From the NCBI RefSeq assembly GCF_003725775.1, contig NZ_RJSG01000005.1, forward strand, positions 867 to 64,866: 64,000 nt of DNA. The letters run 5' to 3'. How positions within the stretch are numbered: the stretch's first letter is position 1; the number at the start of each line of letters is the position of its first letter. Position numbers and translations under genes: made by a program. The stretch comes from Nocardioides marmorisolisilvae. Its GTDB lineage: Bacteria > Actinomycetota > Actinomycetes > Propionibacteriales > Nocardioidaceae. This document shows, piece by piece, positions 1 through 8,576 of this stretch. The notes below the pieces were generated by a model, which was given only the letters and a program-made list of their open reading frames with translations, was not told where the DNA came from and ran no database searches.

Positions 1-564
1 ACCCGTCGCGCCCGTGGCACCCGTGGCGCCGGTGTTGCCGGTTGCACCGGTCACACCCTGGGCGCCGGACTGACCCGTCGCACCGGTCGCACCGGTCGCG
101 CCCTGGTTCCCGGTGGCGCCAGTAGCGCCCGTCGCACCGTTGGAACCGTTGTTACCCGTCGCGCCGGTGGCCCCGGTGGCTCCCGTCGCGCCGTTCAAAC
201 CGTTGTTGCCCGTGGCACCCGTCGCGCCCTGCGCACCGGTAGCACCCTTGGCGCCGGTAGCACCGGTCACGCCCTGCGGGCCCGCCTGGCCGGTGGCGCC
301 AGTGGCTCCCGTCTGGCCAACCGCGTTCCAGCTGATGCGGATCTCGATGCTCTTGCAGGCCTCGGCCTGGTCGACGATCCGGACGTCGCCCTTGTAGTAC
401 GGGGCGCCGGGGATCGGCGAGTTGTCCTTCATGTAGCAGGCGTAGATGGTCCCGTCGGGTGACGGGATAGCGGCGATCGCAGCTGCCTGCGTGCCGTACA
501 CCGCGAGGGACGAGAGTCCCATCGTCGCGAGGACAACGTTCTTTGCCTTGGTCCTGAATTCCAC
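1..564 (-). CDS. secreted collagen-like Gly-X-Y repeat protein (3' end outside window)
   Basis: The minus strand reads as a GTG-started protein preceded by GGAGG at good spacing. About 30 N-terminal residues form a basic, hydrophobic signal peptide. A short folded segment with a few Cys follows ([11 protein letters not shown], then [13 protein letters not shown]). From about residue 90 the protein is an uninterrupted collagen-type repeat, mostly GAT, GNN, GAQ and GVT triplets, running off the window edge 188 codons in. Bacterial collagen-like proteins are usually surface or spore filaments. No prolines fill the Y position, so stability would rest on Thr-rich triplets. The repeat DNA is itself highly repetitive and prone to length change. 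Function is otherwise unknown. Confidence 0.85.
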   Translation of the reverse strand, partial: MEFRTKAKNVVLATMGLSSLAVYGTQAAAIAAIPSPDGTIYACYMKDNSPIPGAPYYKGDVRIVDQAEACKSIEIRISWNAVGQTGATGATGQAGPQGVTGATGAKGATGAQGATGATGNNGLNGATGATGATGATGNNGSNGATGATGATGNQGATGATGATGQSGAQGVTGATGNTGATGATGATG

Positions 565-795
565 CGGGGAACCTCCACGTCGTGAGGTGGGAGCGCTCCG
601 ACGTCTAGAGGCCCCATCCTCAAAGCAATCGGAGCCACAGTAGGACCGAAACACGTTCCCGTCCTGCGCCCGATTTTGTCGGGCTAGACCAGGTTCGATC
701 GGAACCATCCCGGCCGTAACTGTTGTGAGGATGGATCATTCGGACATGTACGACAAACCCCGACAGATATGGGGTCTGAGAGTTAACAAAAGGCG
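565..795. other. intergenic region upstream of collagen-like gene
   Basis: This 231-bp stretch separates the 3' end of the membrane-protein gene from the GTG start of the collagen-like gene, both on the minus strand. It is less GC-rich than its flanks and must carry the promoter of the collagen-like gene. The ribosome-binding site GGAGG lies directly upstream of the start. No convincing -35/-10 pair, RNA gene or open frame was identified. Confidence 0.4.
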
Positions 796-1359
796 TCAGG
801 AGGCCTTAAAGGTCGCCAGAGCCTGTTGACAAGCAGCATTGATCGCAGCGGTCTGGTTCTGGGACTCACACTCGAGGGTCCACGTCACGCCGTTGGCGCT
901 GAAGTAGTACAGGTCCGAGGTCAATGGCAGTCCGTTGAGGGTGCTCTGGACCCGGATCGTCACCATGTCGATGCCGTCGCGGCGGTCGGTCCCCTGGGAC
1001 AGGATCGTCGTGCCGGCGATCTTCGACCAGCTCTTCGGGACGCTCACCTTCAGCCGGGCGATCCCGGTCGGCTTGTTGGCCGTCCGCTTCACATTCAGCA
1101 GGTCGTAGGCACCGAGGCTGCCGATGAACACGTAGCCCTTCGACTCGTCGGTCTTCTCGGCGAACCCGGCCGGGTACTTGAACGAGAAGGAGTTGCCCGG
1201 GGCGGTGAAGGTCTTCGTGGCGACCGCGCCGTCCTTGCCCTTGGTGTCCTTGCTGTCGTCGCGGATGACGAACCAGTAGACGGCGGCCGCCAGCACCAGG
1301 CCGACAATCGTCAGGAGAACGATCGGGTTGATGGCAGAGGACTGGCGTCGCTGATTCAC
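796..1359 (-). CDS. single-span membrane protein with PsbP-like extracellular domain
   Basis: The 187-residue protein starts at a GTG ten bases after the adnB stop, so it is probably co-transcribed with adnAB. Residues about 10-32 (NPIVLLTIVGLVLAAAVYWFVI) form one membrane span with a short cytoplasmic N-terminus. A charged linker leads to an extracellular domain beginning FTAPGNSFSFKYPAGF, resembling PsbP-like or lipoprotein domains of actinobacteria. Two C-terminal Cys (LECESQ and NAACQQ) could form a disulfide. The same frame extends far upstream inside adnB, but that part has shadow-type composition. The link with DNA repair is positional only and the function is unknown. Confidence 0.7.
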   Translation of the reverse strand: MNQRRQSSAINPIVLLTIVGLVLAAAVYWFVIRDDSKDTKGKDGAVATKTFTAPGNSFSFKYPAGFAEKTDESKGYVFIGSLGAYDLLNVKRTANKPTGIARLKVSVPKSWSKIAGTTILSQGTDRRDGIDMVTIRVQSTLNGLPLTSDLYYFSANGVTWTLECESQNQTAAINAACQQALATFKAS

Positions 1360-1369
1360 GTCGTGGAGA

Positions 1370-4300
1370 TTACCGGAGCAGTCCTTCCAAACCGGGCCTA
1401 TCCAGCAAGTCGTCCGGTTCGACCGTTTCTCCGGTGCGCACATAGTGGAACGCCGCGCTGACCTTCTCGACCGGTACGCCGACGAGCTCGGCCCACGCCA
1501 GCCGGTAGACCGCGAGCTGGAGCGGGTCGGCCGAGTCGGCGCGTCCGGTCTTCCAGTCGACCACCAGCCAACGACCGTCGGGCTCGGCGAAGACGGCGTC
1601 GATCCGACCTCGAACCACCTGCCCGGCAAGGACCAGAGCGAACGGCGTCTCGGTCGCGTGCGGGACTCGCTCCGCGAACGGGCCGGCCTCGAACGCCTCG
1701 ATCGCCGCGGCCAGGTCTTCGTCGCTCTCGATGCCGACATCAGCACGGCCGGGAAGGTCGTCCGGGTCGAGAACCTGCTGCTGCCCGAACCGCTGCTCGA
1801 CCCAGGTGTGGAAGCGGGTGCCGAACCGGGCCGCCCTGGACGGCGGCCGCGGCATCGGACGGGCCAGCACCCGGGCGAACGCGTCCGGGTCCTCCGCGAT
1901 CCGGGCGACCGACGTTGCAGCGAGGCTCGTCGGCAGCGGCACCAGCACGTCGGGTGCGGCATCGGCGCGCGCCTCGGCCAGGAGGTGGGCTATCTCCTGG
2001 TCCCAGTCCGCGACCTTGGCCGTCTCGACCATGTCGAGCCCTTCGTCCTCGACCGGACCCCGGTCCATCGCAGCCCGGACCAGCTCGGCGGCGGCGAGCC
2101 GGCGCACCACTTCCGGGGTGTGGGCGACGACCGGCCAGTCCAGCGAGACCTGCTCGGCGTGCAGCGGGTTCGGGGTGCCGTCCGCCGGCTTGTCGGCCCA
2201 GGAGCCGGGCTCCTCGCCCCAGGACCGGATCATCTCCAGGACCGTGCGCTGGTACGGCGAGGGGCCGAGCGGCTTCTGCCTGCTGTCGCGCCAGAGGTAC
2301 GACGAGACGTGCAACAGATGCCGCGCCCGGGTGAAGGCCACGTACCCCAGTCGCAACTGCTCGTCGGCCTCGTTGTCCGCGGCCTCGGCCTTCATCGCGT
2401 CCAGGTCGGCTTTCTCGTAACCACCGAGCCGGGGCTGGTCGGCGGCATCGCCGCGCAGCGCGGTGGGCATCACCTTCGAGACGGTCGTCCACTGGCTGCG
2501 CCCCCGCGTCACCGGGAACCGCTCTTCGCAGACGCCGACGAGGAACACCGAGTCCCACTCCAGCCCCTTGGACCGGTGCACCGTGAGGAGCTTGACCGAG
2601 TCGGACTCCGACGGGGTGGCGACGTCGAGGCCGGTGCCGAACTCGTCCTCCGCGTTCAGCCAGGCGAGCAGGGCCGTCAAGGTCACCTGGCCGTCGACTG
2701 CCTCGAACTCGGCGACCGCCTTGATGAACAGGTCGAGGTTGTCGCGCCTTGCCCGGGCCGCCTTGGACACGGAGGACGCCAGCTCGACGTCGATCCCGGT
2801 GGTGTCGACGATCCGCCGGACCAGGTCGAGCAACGGTTCCCCGACGTGGCGGCGGAGCATCCTGAGCTCCTCGGAGAGCAGCGCGAACCGCTCGCGCCCC
2901 TCGGAGGAGTAGGTGCGCTCACCAGGATCGTCGAGGGCATCCGCCAGCGAGAGCACCTCGGTCGGGTCGGCCCCCGCGACCGCCCTGCTCAGCTCCTCGG
3001 TGACCGTGAGGCTCTCGTCGCGACGGCTGCCGGTGTCGGCCAGTTCACGGGCACGAGCACCGAGCAGGGCCAGGTCGCGGGGACCGATCGCCCAGCGCGG
3101 ACCAGACAGGAGGGTGAGCAGGTCGGCGTTCGCGGTCAGGTCGGTCAGCACCGCGAGAGTCGCGACCACCTCGCTCACCTCCGGCAACCGGAGCAGGCCC
3201 TTGAGGCCGACGATCTCGACGGGGATGTCAGCCTCGGTCAGCGCGTCGAACACGTCGGCAGCGTGCTCGTTGTCACGCGTCAGCACCCCGATCTCGCTCC
3301 AGCCCCGGTCGGCGTCCCAGGCCGCGCGCACCTGGGCCGGCAACCACGCGAGCTCATCTGCATACGTGTTGTGCACATCGGTGCGGACCTCTCCGCGAGC
3401 GGCACCGGGGCGAGCCATCAGCGGTTCGACCACGTCGAACTTGTCGTAGAGCGGTGCAGCCAGCGCGTTGGCGACCTCGAGGATCCGCTCGTCGGAGCGG
3501 AGGTTCGTGGTCAGGTGGTGCACCGCAGGCGGGCCGTCGGCCGGGAAGAAGTCGCCGAAGTTCAAGATGTTGGAGACCGAGGCGCCGCGCCAGCCGTAGA
3601 TGGCCTGGTTCGGGTCGCCGACCGCAGTCACCGGGTGCCCTCGGCCCGAGGCCGGATCCGGGCCGGAGAACAGTGCAGCGAGCAGCTGGGCCTGCGCGAC
3701 CGAGGTGTCCTGGTACTCGTCGAGCAGCACGACGCGATACTTCTCCCGCTCGAGCCGGCCGACGTCGGGGTGCTCGCGGGTGAGCTGCGCGGACAACGCG
3801 ATCTGGTCTGAGAAGTCCATCAACCCGTGGCGCGCCTTGAGTCGGCGGTAGTCCGCAACCAGCGCCAGCACCTCCTCGCGCTCGTCCATCTTGTCGATCA
3901 CGACCTGGATCGGCGCCTTGGCACGCGCCGTCGCGAGAGCAGCCTCGAACTGCGGCCGCTGGATGCGGTGGAACTGTCGGACCTCCTCGATGGTGACCAG
4001 GTGCTCGGCCATCGCGCTGTCGAGGGCGAGCAGGGCATCGATCGCGTGCGAGGGGCTGTCGGTCAGCCGGTCGACCGTGCCGCGGTGCTGGTCGATCGCG
4101 CGGGCCGCGAGCTGGTACCGCGAGGCGTCGGCCATCACCCGGGTGTCCGGCTCGTGACCGATCCGCAGGCCGTGCTCGGCAAGCAGGAGTGCGGCGTAGG
4201 CGTTGTAGGTCGCCACCGTCGGCTCGAGGATCTCGTCCTGCTCGAGGTCCTCGTCGACGGCGAGCGCGGTCAGCCCGGCGTGGTCGAGCGCCTGCTTGAT

Positions 4301-4555
4301 CCGGCGGGCCAGCGACGCTGTCGCTTTGGTGGTGAAGGTCAGCCCGAGGACCTGGTCGGGTCGGACCTGGCCGGTGGCGACCAGGTAGACGACCCGGGAC
4401 GCCATCACCTCGGTCTTGCCGGAGCCTGCTCCGGCGATCACCACGGCCGGCGCCAACGGCGCACGCACCGCCGCGAACTGCTCGTCGCTGAGTGCGAAGT
4501 CGGTCCCCATCAGCCGCTGGAGGGCGGCAGCGTCCTGGATCTGACGGGCGGTCAT
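1370..4555 (-). CDS. adnB: AdnB-type UvrD-like helicase/RecB-like nuclease
   Basis: The 1061-residue protein is probably the second subunit of the AdnAB motor-nuclease that resects double-strand breaks in actinobacteria. The N-terminal UvrD-like motor shows Walker A AGAGSGKTEV, the DEYQDT Walker B box and GDPNQAIYGWRG. The C-terminal RecB-type nuclease shows GRIDAVFAEPDGRW followed by VVDWKTG. The chosen ATG overlaps the stop of adnA in an ATGA, implying translational coupling. An upstream ATG adding 20 residues lies inside adnA and was rejected. Length fits mycobacterial AdnB at about 1100 residues. Assignment as AdnB rather than AdnA rests on gene order, matching Rv3202c then Rv3201c, and on the absence of the iron-sulfur cysteine set seen in the partner. 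Confidence 0.9.
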   Translation of the reverse strand: MTARQIQDAAALQRLMGTDFALSDEQFAAVRAPLAPAVVIAGAGSGKTEVMASRVVYLVATGQVRPDQVLGLTFTTKATASLARRIKQALDHAGLTALAVDEDLEQDEILEPTVATYNAYAALLLAEHGLRIGHEPDTRVMADASRYQLAARAIDQHRGTVDRLTDSPSHAIDALLALDSAMAEHLVTIEEVRQFHRIQRPQFEAALATARAKAPIQVVIDKMDEREEVLALVADYRRLKARHGLMDFSDQIALSAQLTREHPDVGRLEREKYRVVLLDEYQDTSVAQAQLLAALFSGPDPASGRGHPVTAVGDPNQAIYGWRGASVSNILNFGDFFPADGPPAVHHLTTNLRSDERILEVANALAAPLYDKFDVVEPLMARPGAARGEVRTDVHNTYADELAWLPAQVRAAWDADRGWSEIGVLTRDNEHAADVFDALTEADIPVEIVGLKGLLRLPEVSEVVATLAVLTDLTANADLLTLLSGPRWAIGPRDLALLGARARELADTGSRRDESLTVTEELSRAVAGADPTEVLSLADALDDPGERTYSSEGRERFALLSEELRMLRRHVGEPLLDLVRRIVDTTGIDVELASSVSKAARARRDNLDLFIKAVAEFEAVDGQVTLTALLAWLNAEDEFGTGLDVATPSESDSVKLLTVHRSKGLEWDSVFLVGVCEERFPVTRGRSQWTTVSKVMPTALRGDAADQPRLGGYEKADLDAMKAEAADNEADEQLRLGYVAFTRARHLLHVSSYLWRDSRQKPLGPSPYQRTVLEMIRSWGEEPGSWADKPADGTPNPLHAEQVSLDWPVVAHTPEVVRRLAAAELVRAAMDRGPVEDEGLDMVETAKVADWDQEIAHLLAEARADAAPDVLVPLPTSLAATSVARIAEDPDAFARVLARPMPRPPSRAARFGTRFHTWVEQRFGQQQVLDPDDLPGRADVGIESDEDLAAAIEAFEAGPFAERVPHATETPFALVLAGQVVRGRIDAVFAEPDGRWLVVDWKTGRADSADPLQLAVYRLAWAELVGVPVEKVSAAFHYVRTGETVEPDDLLDRPGLEGLLR

Positions 4556-7500
4556 GACAGCACCGTCCCGGCGTTCTTGGCGGGACACAGCGCCGTGAAC
4601 GCGCAGTGCTGGCAAGCCGACCCCGGCCGGGCTTGGAACTCCTCGTCACGGATCAGCCGCACCGCTTCGGCGAGCTGGCGCTCGATCGGCAGGGCGCCGT
4701 CCTCACCGGCCTGCTGCGGCTCCTGACGCTGCACCTTGAGCTCCCCGCGCACGTCCTTGCGCAAGTGCCACAGCTCGGCACCTCCCGCCTCCCCCGGCGC
4801 TTGATGCCCGCGCTCGGCCAGCACCCTGTCGACGGCTCCGTGCGCGACCGCGTGCTGGTACAGCCCGAGCTGCGGGTTCTCGGCGAGCTCCCTGTCGCCC
4901 GGCGGGTACTTGCCGGTCTTCAGGTCGACGACCACCACCCGGCCGTCGGCGTCGATCTCGAGCCGATCAGCGAAGCCGTGCAGCCCGACCTTCTGGCCGT
5001 CCGGAAGCGTGACCTCTGCGGTGACCGGCTGCTCGGTTGCCAGGATCGTGCGCGCACCGGGGCGGGAGTGGTAGGCGACGAACCGGGTCAGCGCGCGCTC
5101 GATCTCGGCGCGTTCACGCTCCCGCGACCACGGCGTCCGGAACGGCAGCTGGTCCCAGACCTGGTCGACGTGCACCATCAGCTCGGCGATCGTGCCGGTC
5201 GAGGCGACCAGGTCACCCCGGGCGATCCGGTCGGCGACCGCGTGCACCACGTTGCCGAACCCTTGGGACTGGCTGGACTTGCTGGAGCCGCCGGCCTCGC
5301 GCTCCAGGAACCACTTGGCCGGGCAGTCCCCAATGCCCGAGAGGGCGCTGGCGGACAGCGACACCGGCGTCTCCACCGCGCGCACCGGCGTCGGCGCGTG
5401 CGACCAGCCCCGCGTTCCCCACCAGGCACCCGGGTTCGCCGTCGGAACGAGAGGACGAGCGCCGTCGTACTCAGCGGCGAGCAGGGCCAGGCGTCGGACG
5501 GCGGCGTCGCGCAACGCGGTCGGAGTCGCCTCGTCGGCCGCCGTGCGACGCAGCTCGCTCACGATCCCGTCCAGCGAGAGCGGTCGCGGCGGCCGACCGG
5601 GGCGGTGCTCCGGCTTCTCCTCGAGCGGCAGCAGCTCCTTGAGGAAACGCGAAGCCTGCTCTCCGTCCTCGTCCGCGGAGTCGACACCGGTGACGACCAG
5701 CAGCTCGCGGGCGCGGGTGCACGCCACGTAGAAGAGCCGGCGCTCCTCGGCGAGGAGCTCGCGGGACGTGACGTCGTCCTGGAGCTCGGCATGGCCGTAC
5801 ACCGACGCGCCGATTCGGCCGGCGCGGAGCAGCGTCGATCGACGACGCAGGTCGGGCCAGCTGCCTTCCTGGACGTGCGCCACCACGACGAGCCGCCACT
5901 CGAGACCCTTGGAACGATGGGCGGTCAGCAGCCGGACCGCTGACCCGCGGACGCCCTTGTCCGCCAGCGTGTCGGCGGGGATCTCCTGACCGGCGATGGT
6001 GTGCAGGAAGGCTCGGACGCTGGCGTGTCCGAGCTGCTCCTCGGCACGCGCAGCCGATTCGAAGAGCGCACAGATCGCGTCGAGGTCGCGGTGCGCGAGC
6101 CGACCGGCCGACCCCGGCCGCTCACTCGCCCGCCGGAGCAGCTCGGGCCAACCGGTACCGTCCCAGATCGCCCAGAGCACCTCCTCGACAGAGCTACCGC
6201 CGTCGATCAGCGCCCGCGCCCGGTGCAGCAGGTCGGCGAGGCGGCGCGCTCGGGTCACGGCCGAGCCCTCGGCTCCGTCGAGCACCGAGGGCTCGACCAG
6301 CGCCGCGCGGATCAGGTCCGGGGAGGAGCGCAGGCTGCGGTTCTCCGCGACCGCGGCGACCTTCTCGGTCGCGCGCAGTGCCCGGGCCAGGGTCCGGACA
6401 TCAGTTGCGTCCAACCCGGCCAACGGTGAGGTCAGCAAACCCTCGGCCCGGGCCGGATCCAGGTAGTGCGGGTCGGAGACGTCCTCAAGGTCGAGCGCGG
6501 TGGCCGCCCGGAGTGCCTCCAGCAGCGGCTGCACCGCCGGTTCCCGGGACAGAGGGGTCTCGTCGGACGCGACCTCGACCGGAACCCCAGCCGTGGTCAA
6601 CGCACGACGCAGCCCGGGGATGGTCGCCCGCCCGGAGCGGACCAGGACCGCCATCTCGGACCAGTCGACGCCGTCCTCGAGGTGCGCCCGGCGCAGAAGG
6701 TCGGCGATCTGCTCGACCTCGGCACGTTCGGTGTCGCAGGTGAAGACCTGGACCCGCCCCTCCGGCTTTCCGGGCTCCACCTGAGGTGCGAGGAACTGCG
6801 CGGCCACGTCGGCGCCGATCGCTCCCGTGAGCGGGATCCGGGCCGCCACCCGCTGGGCCGCGGTGAGGACCCGGGCGCCGAACCGACGGGTTGTGCCGAG
6901 TACGGCGATCGGGGCATGGGAGCCGTCTCGTGCGCGGAACCGATCGGGGAACTCGAGGATGCCGCGGACGTCGGCGCCCCGGAACCCGTATATCGACTGG
7001 TACGGATCACCGACCACGGTCAGGTTCGCACCGTCGCCGGCGATCGCCTGGAGCAGCGCGACCTGACCGGGGTCGGTGTCCTGGTACTCGTCGACGAACA
7101 CGTGCTGGTAGCGCGCCCGGAGCACATCGCGGTGCGACTCCGCGAGGATCACCGCCCGCCGGATCAGGTCGGCGTAGTCGGTGGCCGACTGCTGGTCGAG
7201 GTTGGCCAGGTACTGGTCCAGGAACCAGCCGGCCGCGACGAACTCCTCGATGCCGTGGTCGCGGCCCAGGGCGACGAGCGCCTCTTCATCGAGCCCCTTC
7301 TCCCGGGCACGGGCAAGCACGGCGCCGATCTCGCGGGCGAAACCGCGGGTGCGTGCAGCCACCCGGAGACCCTCGGGCCAGGTGACCGACTCAGGTGAGT
7401 CCTCCAGCAGCTCCGCGATCATCACGTCGGCCTCGGGCGCCGACAGCAGCCGCAGCGGCCCGTCGTACAGGTCGGCCCGGAGCTCGCGCACGATCCCGTA

Positions 7501-7821
7501 GGCGAACGAGTGGAACGTGGAGCTCATCGTGGACGCGGTCGTGCGCGCCAGCCGACCACTGACCCGGTCGCGGAGCTGGTCCGCCGCCTTGCGGCTGAAG
7601 GTCAGGGCGAGCACCGAGGACGGATCGGCACCGCGCACCTCGACCCTGTCGACGATCGCCTCGACCAGCGTCGTGGTCTTGCCGGTGCCCGGGCCGGCGA
7701 GCACCAGCAGCGGACCGCCGGCGTGGTCGACGACCGCCTGCTGCCACTCGTCGAGGACCGGGACCGCGGCTGCCGGCGGAGGCGGCGCGAGGCGGTAGGT
7801 CGGGGCGGTCACGAGGTCCAC
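4552..7821 (-). CDS. adnA: AdnA-type UvrD-like helicase/Fe-S RecB-like nuclease
   Basis: The 1089-residue protein is the probable partner of the downstream AdnB. Its motor has Walker A AGPGTGKTTT, DEYQDTDPGQ and GDPYQSIYGFRG. Its nuclease domain shows HGFADRLEID and VVDLKTGKY. One Cys before the nuclease core (GIGDCPAKW) and three at the C-terminus (CQHCAFTALC) give the C...CxxCx5C arrangement that binds a 4Fe-4S cluster in AddB/Cas4-type nucleases. The GTG start at 7821 has no clear Shine-Dalgarno sequence, and a second in-frame GTG lies three codons later. Together with AdnB it would unwind and trim DNA ends before RecA-dependent or single-strand annealing repair. Confidence 0.9.
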   Translation of the reverse strand: MDLVTAPTYRLAPPPPAAAVPVLDEWQQAVVDHAGGPLLVLAGPGTGKTTTLVEAIVDRVEVRGADPSSVLALTFSRKAADQLRDRVSGRLARTTASTMSSTFHSFAYGIVRELRADLYDGPLRLLSAPEADVMIAELLEDSPESVTWPEGLRVAARTRGFAREIGAVLARAREKGLDEEALVALGRDHGIEEFVAAGWFLDQYLANLDQQSATDYADLIRRAVILAESHRDVLRARYQHVFVDEYQDTDPGQVALLQAIAGDGANLTVVGDPYQSIYGFRGADVRGILEFPDRFRARDGSHAPIAVLGTTRRFGARVLTAAQRVAARIPLTGAIGADVAAQFLAPQVEPGKPEGRVQVFTCDTERAEVEQIADLLRRAHLEDGVDWSEMAVLVRSGRATIPGLRRALTTAGVPVEVASDETPLSREPAVQPLLEALRAATALDLEDVSDPHYLDPARAEGLLTSPLAGLDATDVRTLARALRATEKVAAVAENRSLRSSPDLIRAALVEPSVLDGAEGSAVTRARRLADLLHRARALIDGGSSVEEVLWAIWDGTGWPELLRRASERPGSAGRLAHRDLDAICALFESAARAEEQLGHASVRAFLHTIAGQEIPADTLADKGVRGSAVRLLTAHRSKGLEWRLVVVAHVQEGSWPDLRRRSTLLRAGRIGASVYGHAELQDDVTSRELLAEERRLFYVACTRARELLVVTGVDSADEDGEQASRFLKELLPLEEKPEHRPGRPPRPLSLDGIVSELRRTAADEATPTALRDAAVRRLALLAAEYDGARPLVPTANPGAWWGTRGWSHAPTPVRAVETPVSLSASALSGIGDCPAKWFLEREAGGSSKSSQSQGFGNVVHAVADRIARGDLVASTGTIAELMVHVDQVWDQLPFRTPWSRERERAEIERALTRFVAYHSRPGARTILATEQPVTAEVTLPDGQKVGLHGFADRLEIDADGRVVVVDLKTGKYPPGDRELAENPQLGLYQHAVAHGAVDRVLAERGHQAPGEAGGAELWHLRKDVRGELKVQRQEPQQAGEDGALPIERQLAEAVRLIRDEEFQARPGSACQHCAFTALCPAKNAGTVLS

Positions 7822-7861
7822 TCAATCATCCGCTGCCGACAGATCGGCGCGACGGTCACGG

Positions 7862-7887
7862 GGTTTCGACAGGCTCAACCAACGAGG
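7862..7887 (+). repeat. dispersed GGTTTCGACAGGCTCAACCA repeat
   Basis: This is an intergenic copy of the 20-25 bp repeat found many times in this window. Other copies occur inside the sortase gene, at the start of an ABC transporter gene, and as an inverted pair at 57716-57751. It is followed by the usual CGAGGG. It has no coding role here. Confidence 0.8.
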
Positions 7888-7907
7888 GAGCGGGCTCGAG
7901 AAAAGGT

Positions 7908-7944
7908 GAAGGCCCCGTCCAAGTATGAGTTGCACGGGGCCTTC
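7908..7944 (-). terminator. strong hairpin terminator downstream of alkyltransferase-like gene
   Basis: GAAGGCCCCGT and ACGGGGCCTTC form an 11-bp perfect stem with a 15-nt loop. Read on the minus strand the stem is followed by CACCTTTTCT, a U-rich tail. It would end transcription coming from 8547 and could shield adnA from read-through. The sequence after the stem on the plus strand (GTTTGG) is a weaker tail. Confidence 0.75.
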
Positions 7945-8165
7945 GTTTGGCCTTCGGGTGATGCCTCCGAACCGACCGACTCTTTCACCAGGTCCCCCAC
8001 CGCACATCACTGCGCTGGCGACGAGTTGCCCCGCCGTGTGGAACAGGTTTCCGATCCGATCCCGCTCTCCCCGAAGGGATTGCGTGAGAGATTTCTACGT
8101 CCCGCGCAGACCCCTTGGCAAGGAGTTTTCCCAACTATTTTTGGGAATTCTCGCTGCACGGCGTG

Positions 8166-8215
8166 TCCTCCACAGATCGGCCTTCTCTGTCCACAGGAAA
8201 GCCGAGTTGTCCACC
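8166..8215 (+). promoter_or_regulatory. three DnaA-box-like 9-mers
   Basis: TCCTCCACA (8166-8174), CTGTCCACA (8187-8195) and TTGTCCACC (8207-8215) lie in the same orientation about 20-21 bp apart, roughly two helical turns. The first two fit the relaxed actinobacterial DnaA-box pattern ending in TCCACA. The third differs from the mycobacterial box TTGTCCACA only at the last base. An AT-rich hairpin lies just beside them. A DnaA role is inferred from motif match and phasing only. Confidence 0.4.
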
Positions 8216-8217
8216 GA

Positions 8218-8547
8218 TCAGAGGCCCGGGCTGTGGATATCCGGGGGCAGCCAGACCGCGTTCCTGAGGTCGACCGAACCCGACGGACGCAACGGCGTGC
8301 CCTCCTCGAGATAGGCCTGCCGGGCCTCCGGTCCGTGCGAGTCGGGCAGGGAGCCGTCGGCCCGGACCACGCGCCACCAGGTCACCGATCCGCCGTACTG
8401 CGCCATCACGTTGCCGACCTGGCGCGGCCCACCACGACCGACCGCCTCAGCGATCAGCCCGTACGTCGTCACCCTCCCCCGCGGGATGGCGTCAACGATC
8501 GTCAGCACCTGCTCGACGTAGTCCTCGTGGTCGGCTGAACCCGGCAT
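8218..8547 (-). CDS. alkyltransferase-like protein (ATL)
   Basis: This 109-residue protein has the DNA-binding half of O6-alkylguanine-DNA alkyltransferase: IPRGRVTTYGLIAEAVGRGGPRQVG followed by a strongly conserved active-site region. At the position of the reactive Cys in PCHRVV the sequence is TWWRVV. Trp in place of Cys is the hallmark of ATL proteins, which bind alkylated guanine without repairing it and hand the lesion to nucleotide excision repair. The gene sits beside adnA as Rv3204 does in M. tuberculosis. The ATG start gives a protein of normal ATL length. Confidence 0.88.
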   Translation of the reverse strand: MPGSADHEDYVEQVLTIVDAIPRGRVTTYGLIAEAVGRGGPRQVGNVMAQYGGSVTWWRVVRADGSLPDSHGPEARQAYLEEGTPLRPSGSVDLRNAVWLPPDIHSPGL

Positions 8548-8576
8548 GCGCCGAGGCTACCCACCGGTGCCGACGG

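Larger units (their letters stand above)
7822..8217. other. gene-free gap between adnA and the alkyltransferase-like gene
   Basis: No frame in this 396-bp gap has coding-type composition. Read from the adnA side it contains a copy of the dispersed GGTTTCGACAGGCTCAACCA repeat (about 7862-7887), a strong terminator hairpin (7908-7944) and about 200 bp of unassigned sequence. That sequence includes an inverted repeat GTGATG...CATCAC, an AT-rich hairpin TTCCCAA/TTGGGAA (8128-8147) and three DnaA-box-like 9-mers (8166-8215). The adnA promoter must lie in the adnA-proximal part, but no clear -35/-10 pair was found. Confidence 0.5.

Noticed and set aside
113-397. A 94-codon plus-strand frame rich in Ala-Pro-Val at the window start
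   Set aside because: It is the reverse complement of collagen-type Gly-X-Y codons. The minus strand has the signal peptide and ribosome-binding site.
1445-3811. A 788-codon open frame on the plus strand opposite adnB
   Set aside because: It is an antisense shadow of a GC-rich gene. The composition is Arg/Gly/Pro-rich without recognisable motifs, while the minus strand encodes a complete helicase-nuclease.
4556-4615. Longer adnB start at 4615
   Set aside because: It would extend 20 residues into adnA with non-family sequence. The ATGA overlap at 4555 gives the expected N-terminus.
7945-8165. Possible c-di-AMP (ydaO-type) riboswitch in the adnA gap, suggested by GGGGGACC and GGTGAA
   Set aside because: The other conserved blocks of that riboswitch are missing and there is no cell-wall hydrolase downstream. 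The resemblance is local only.
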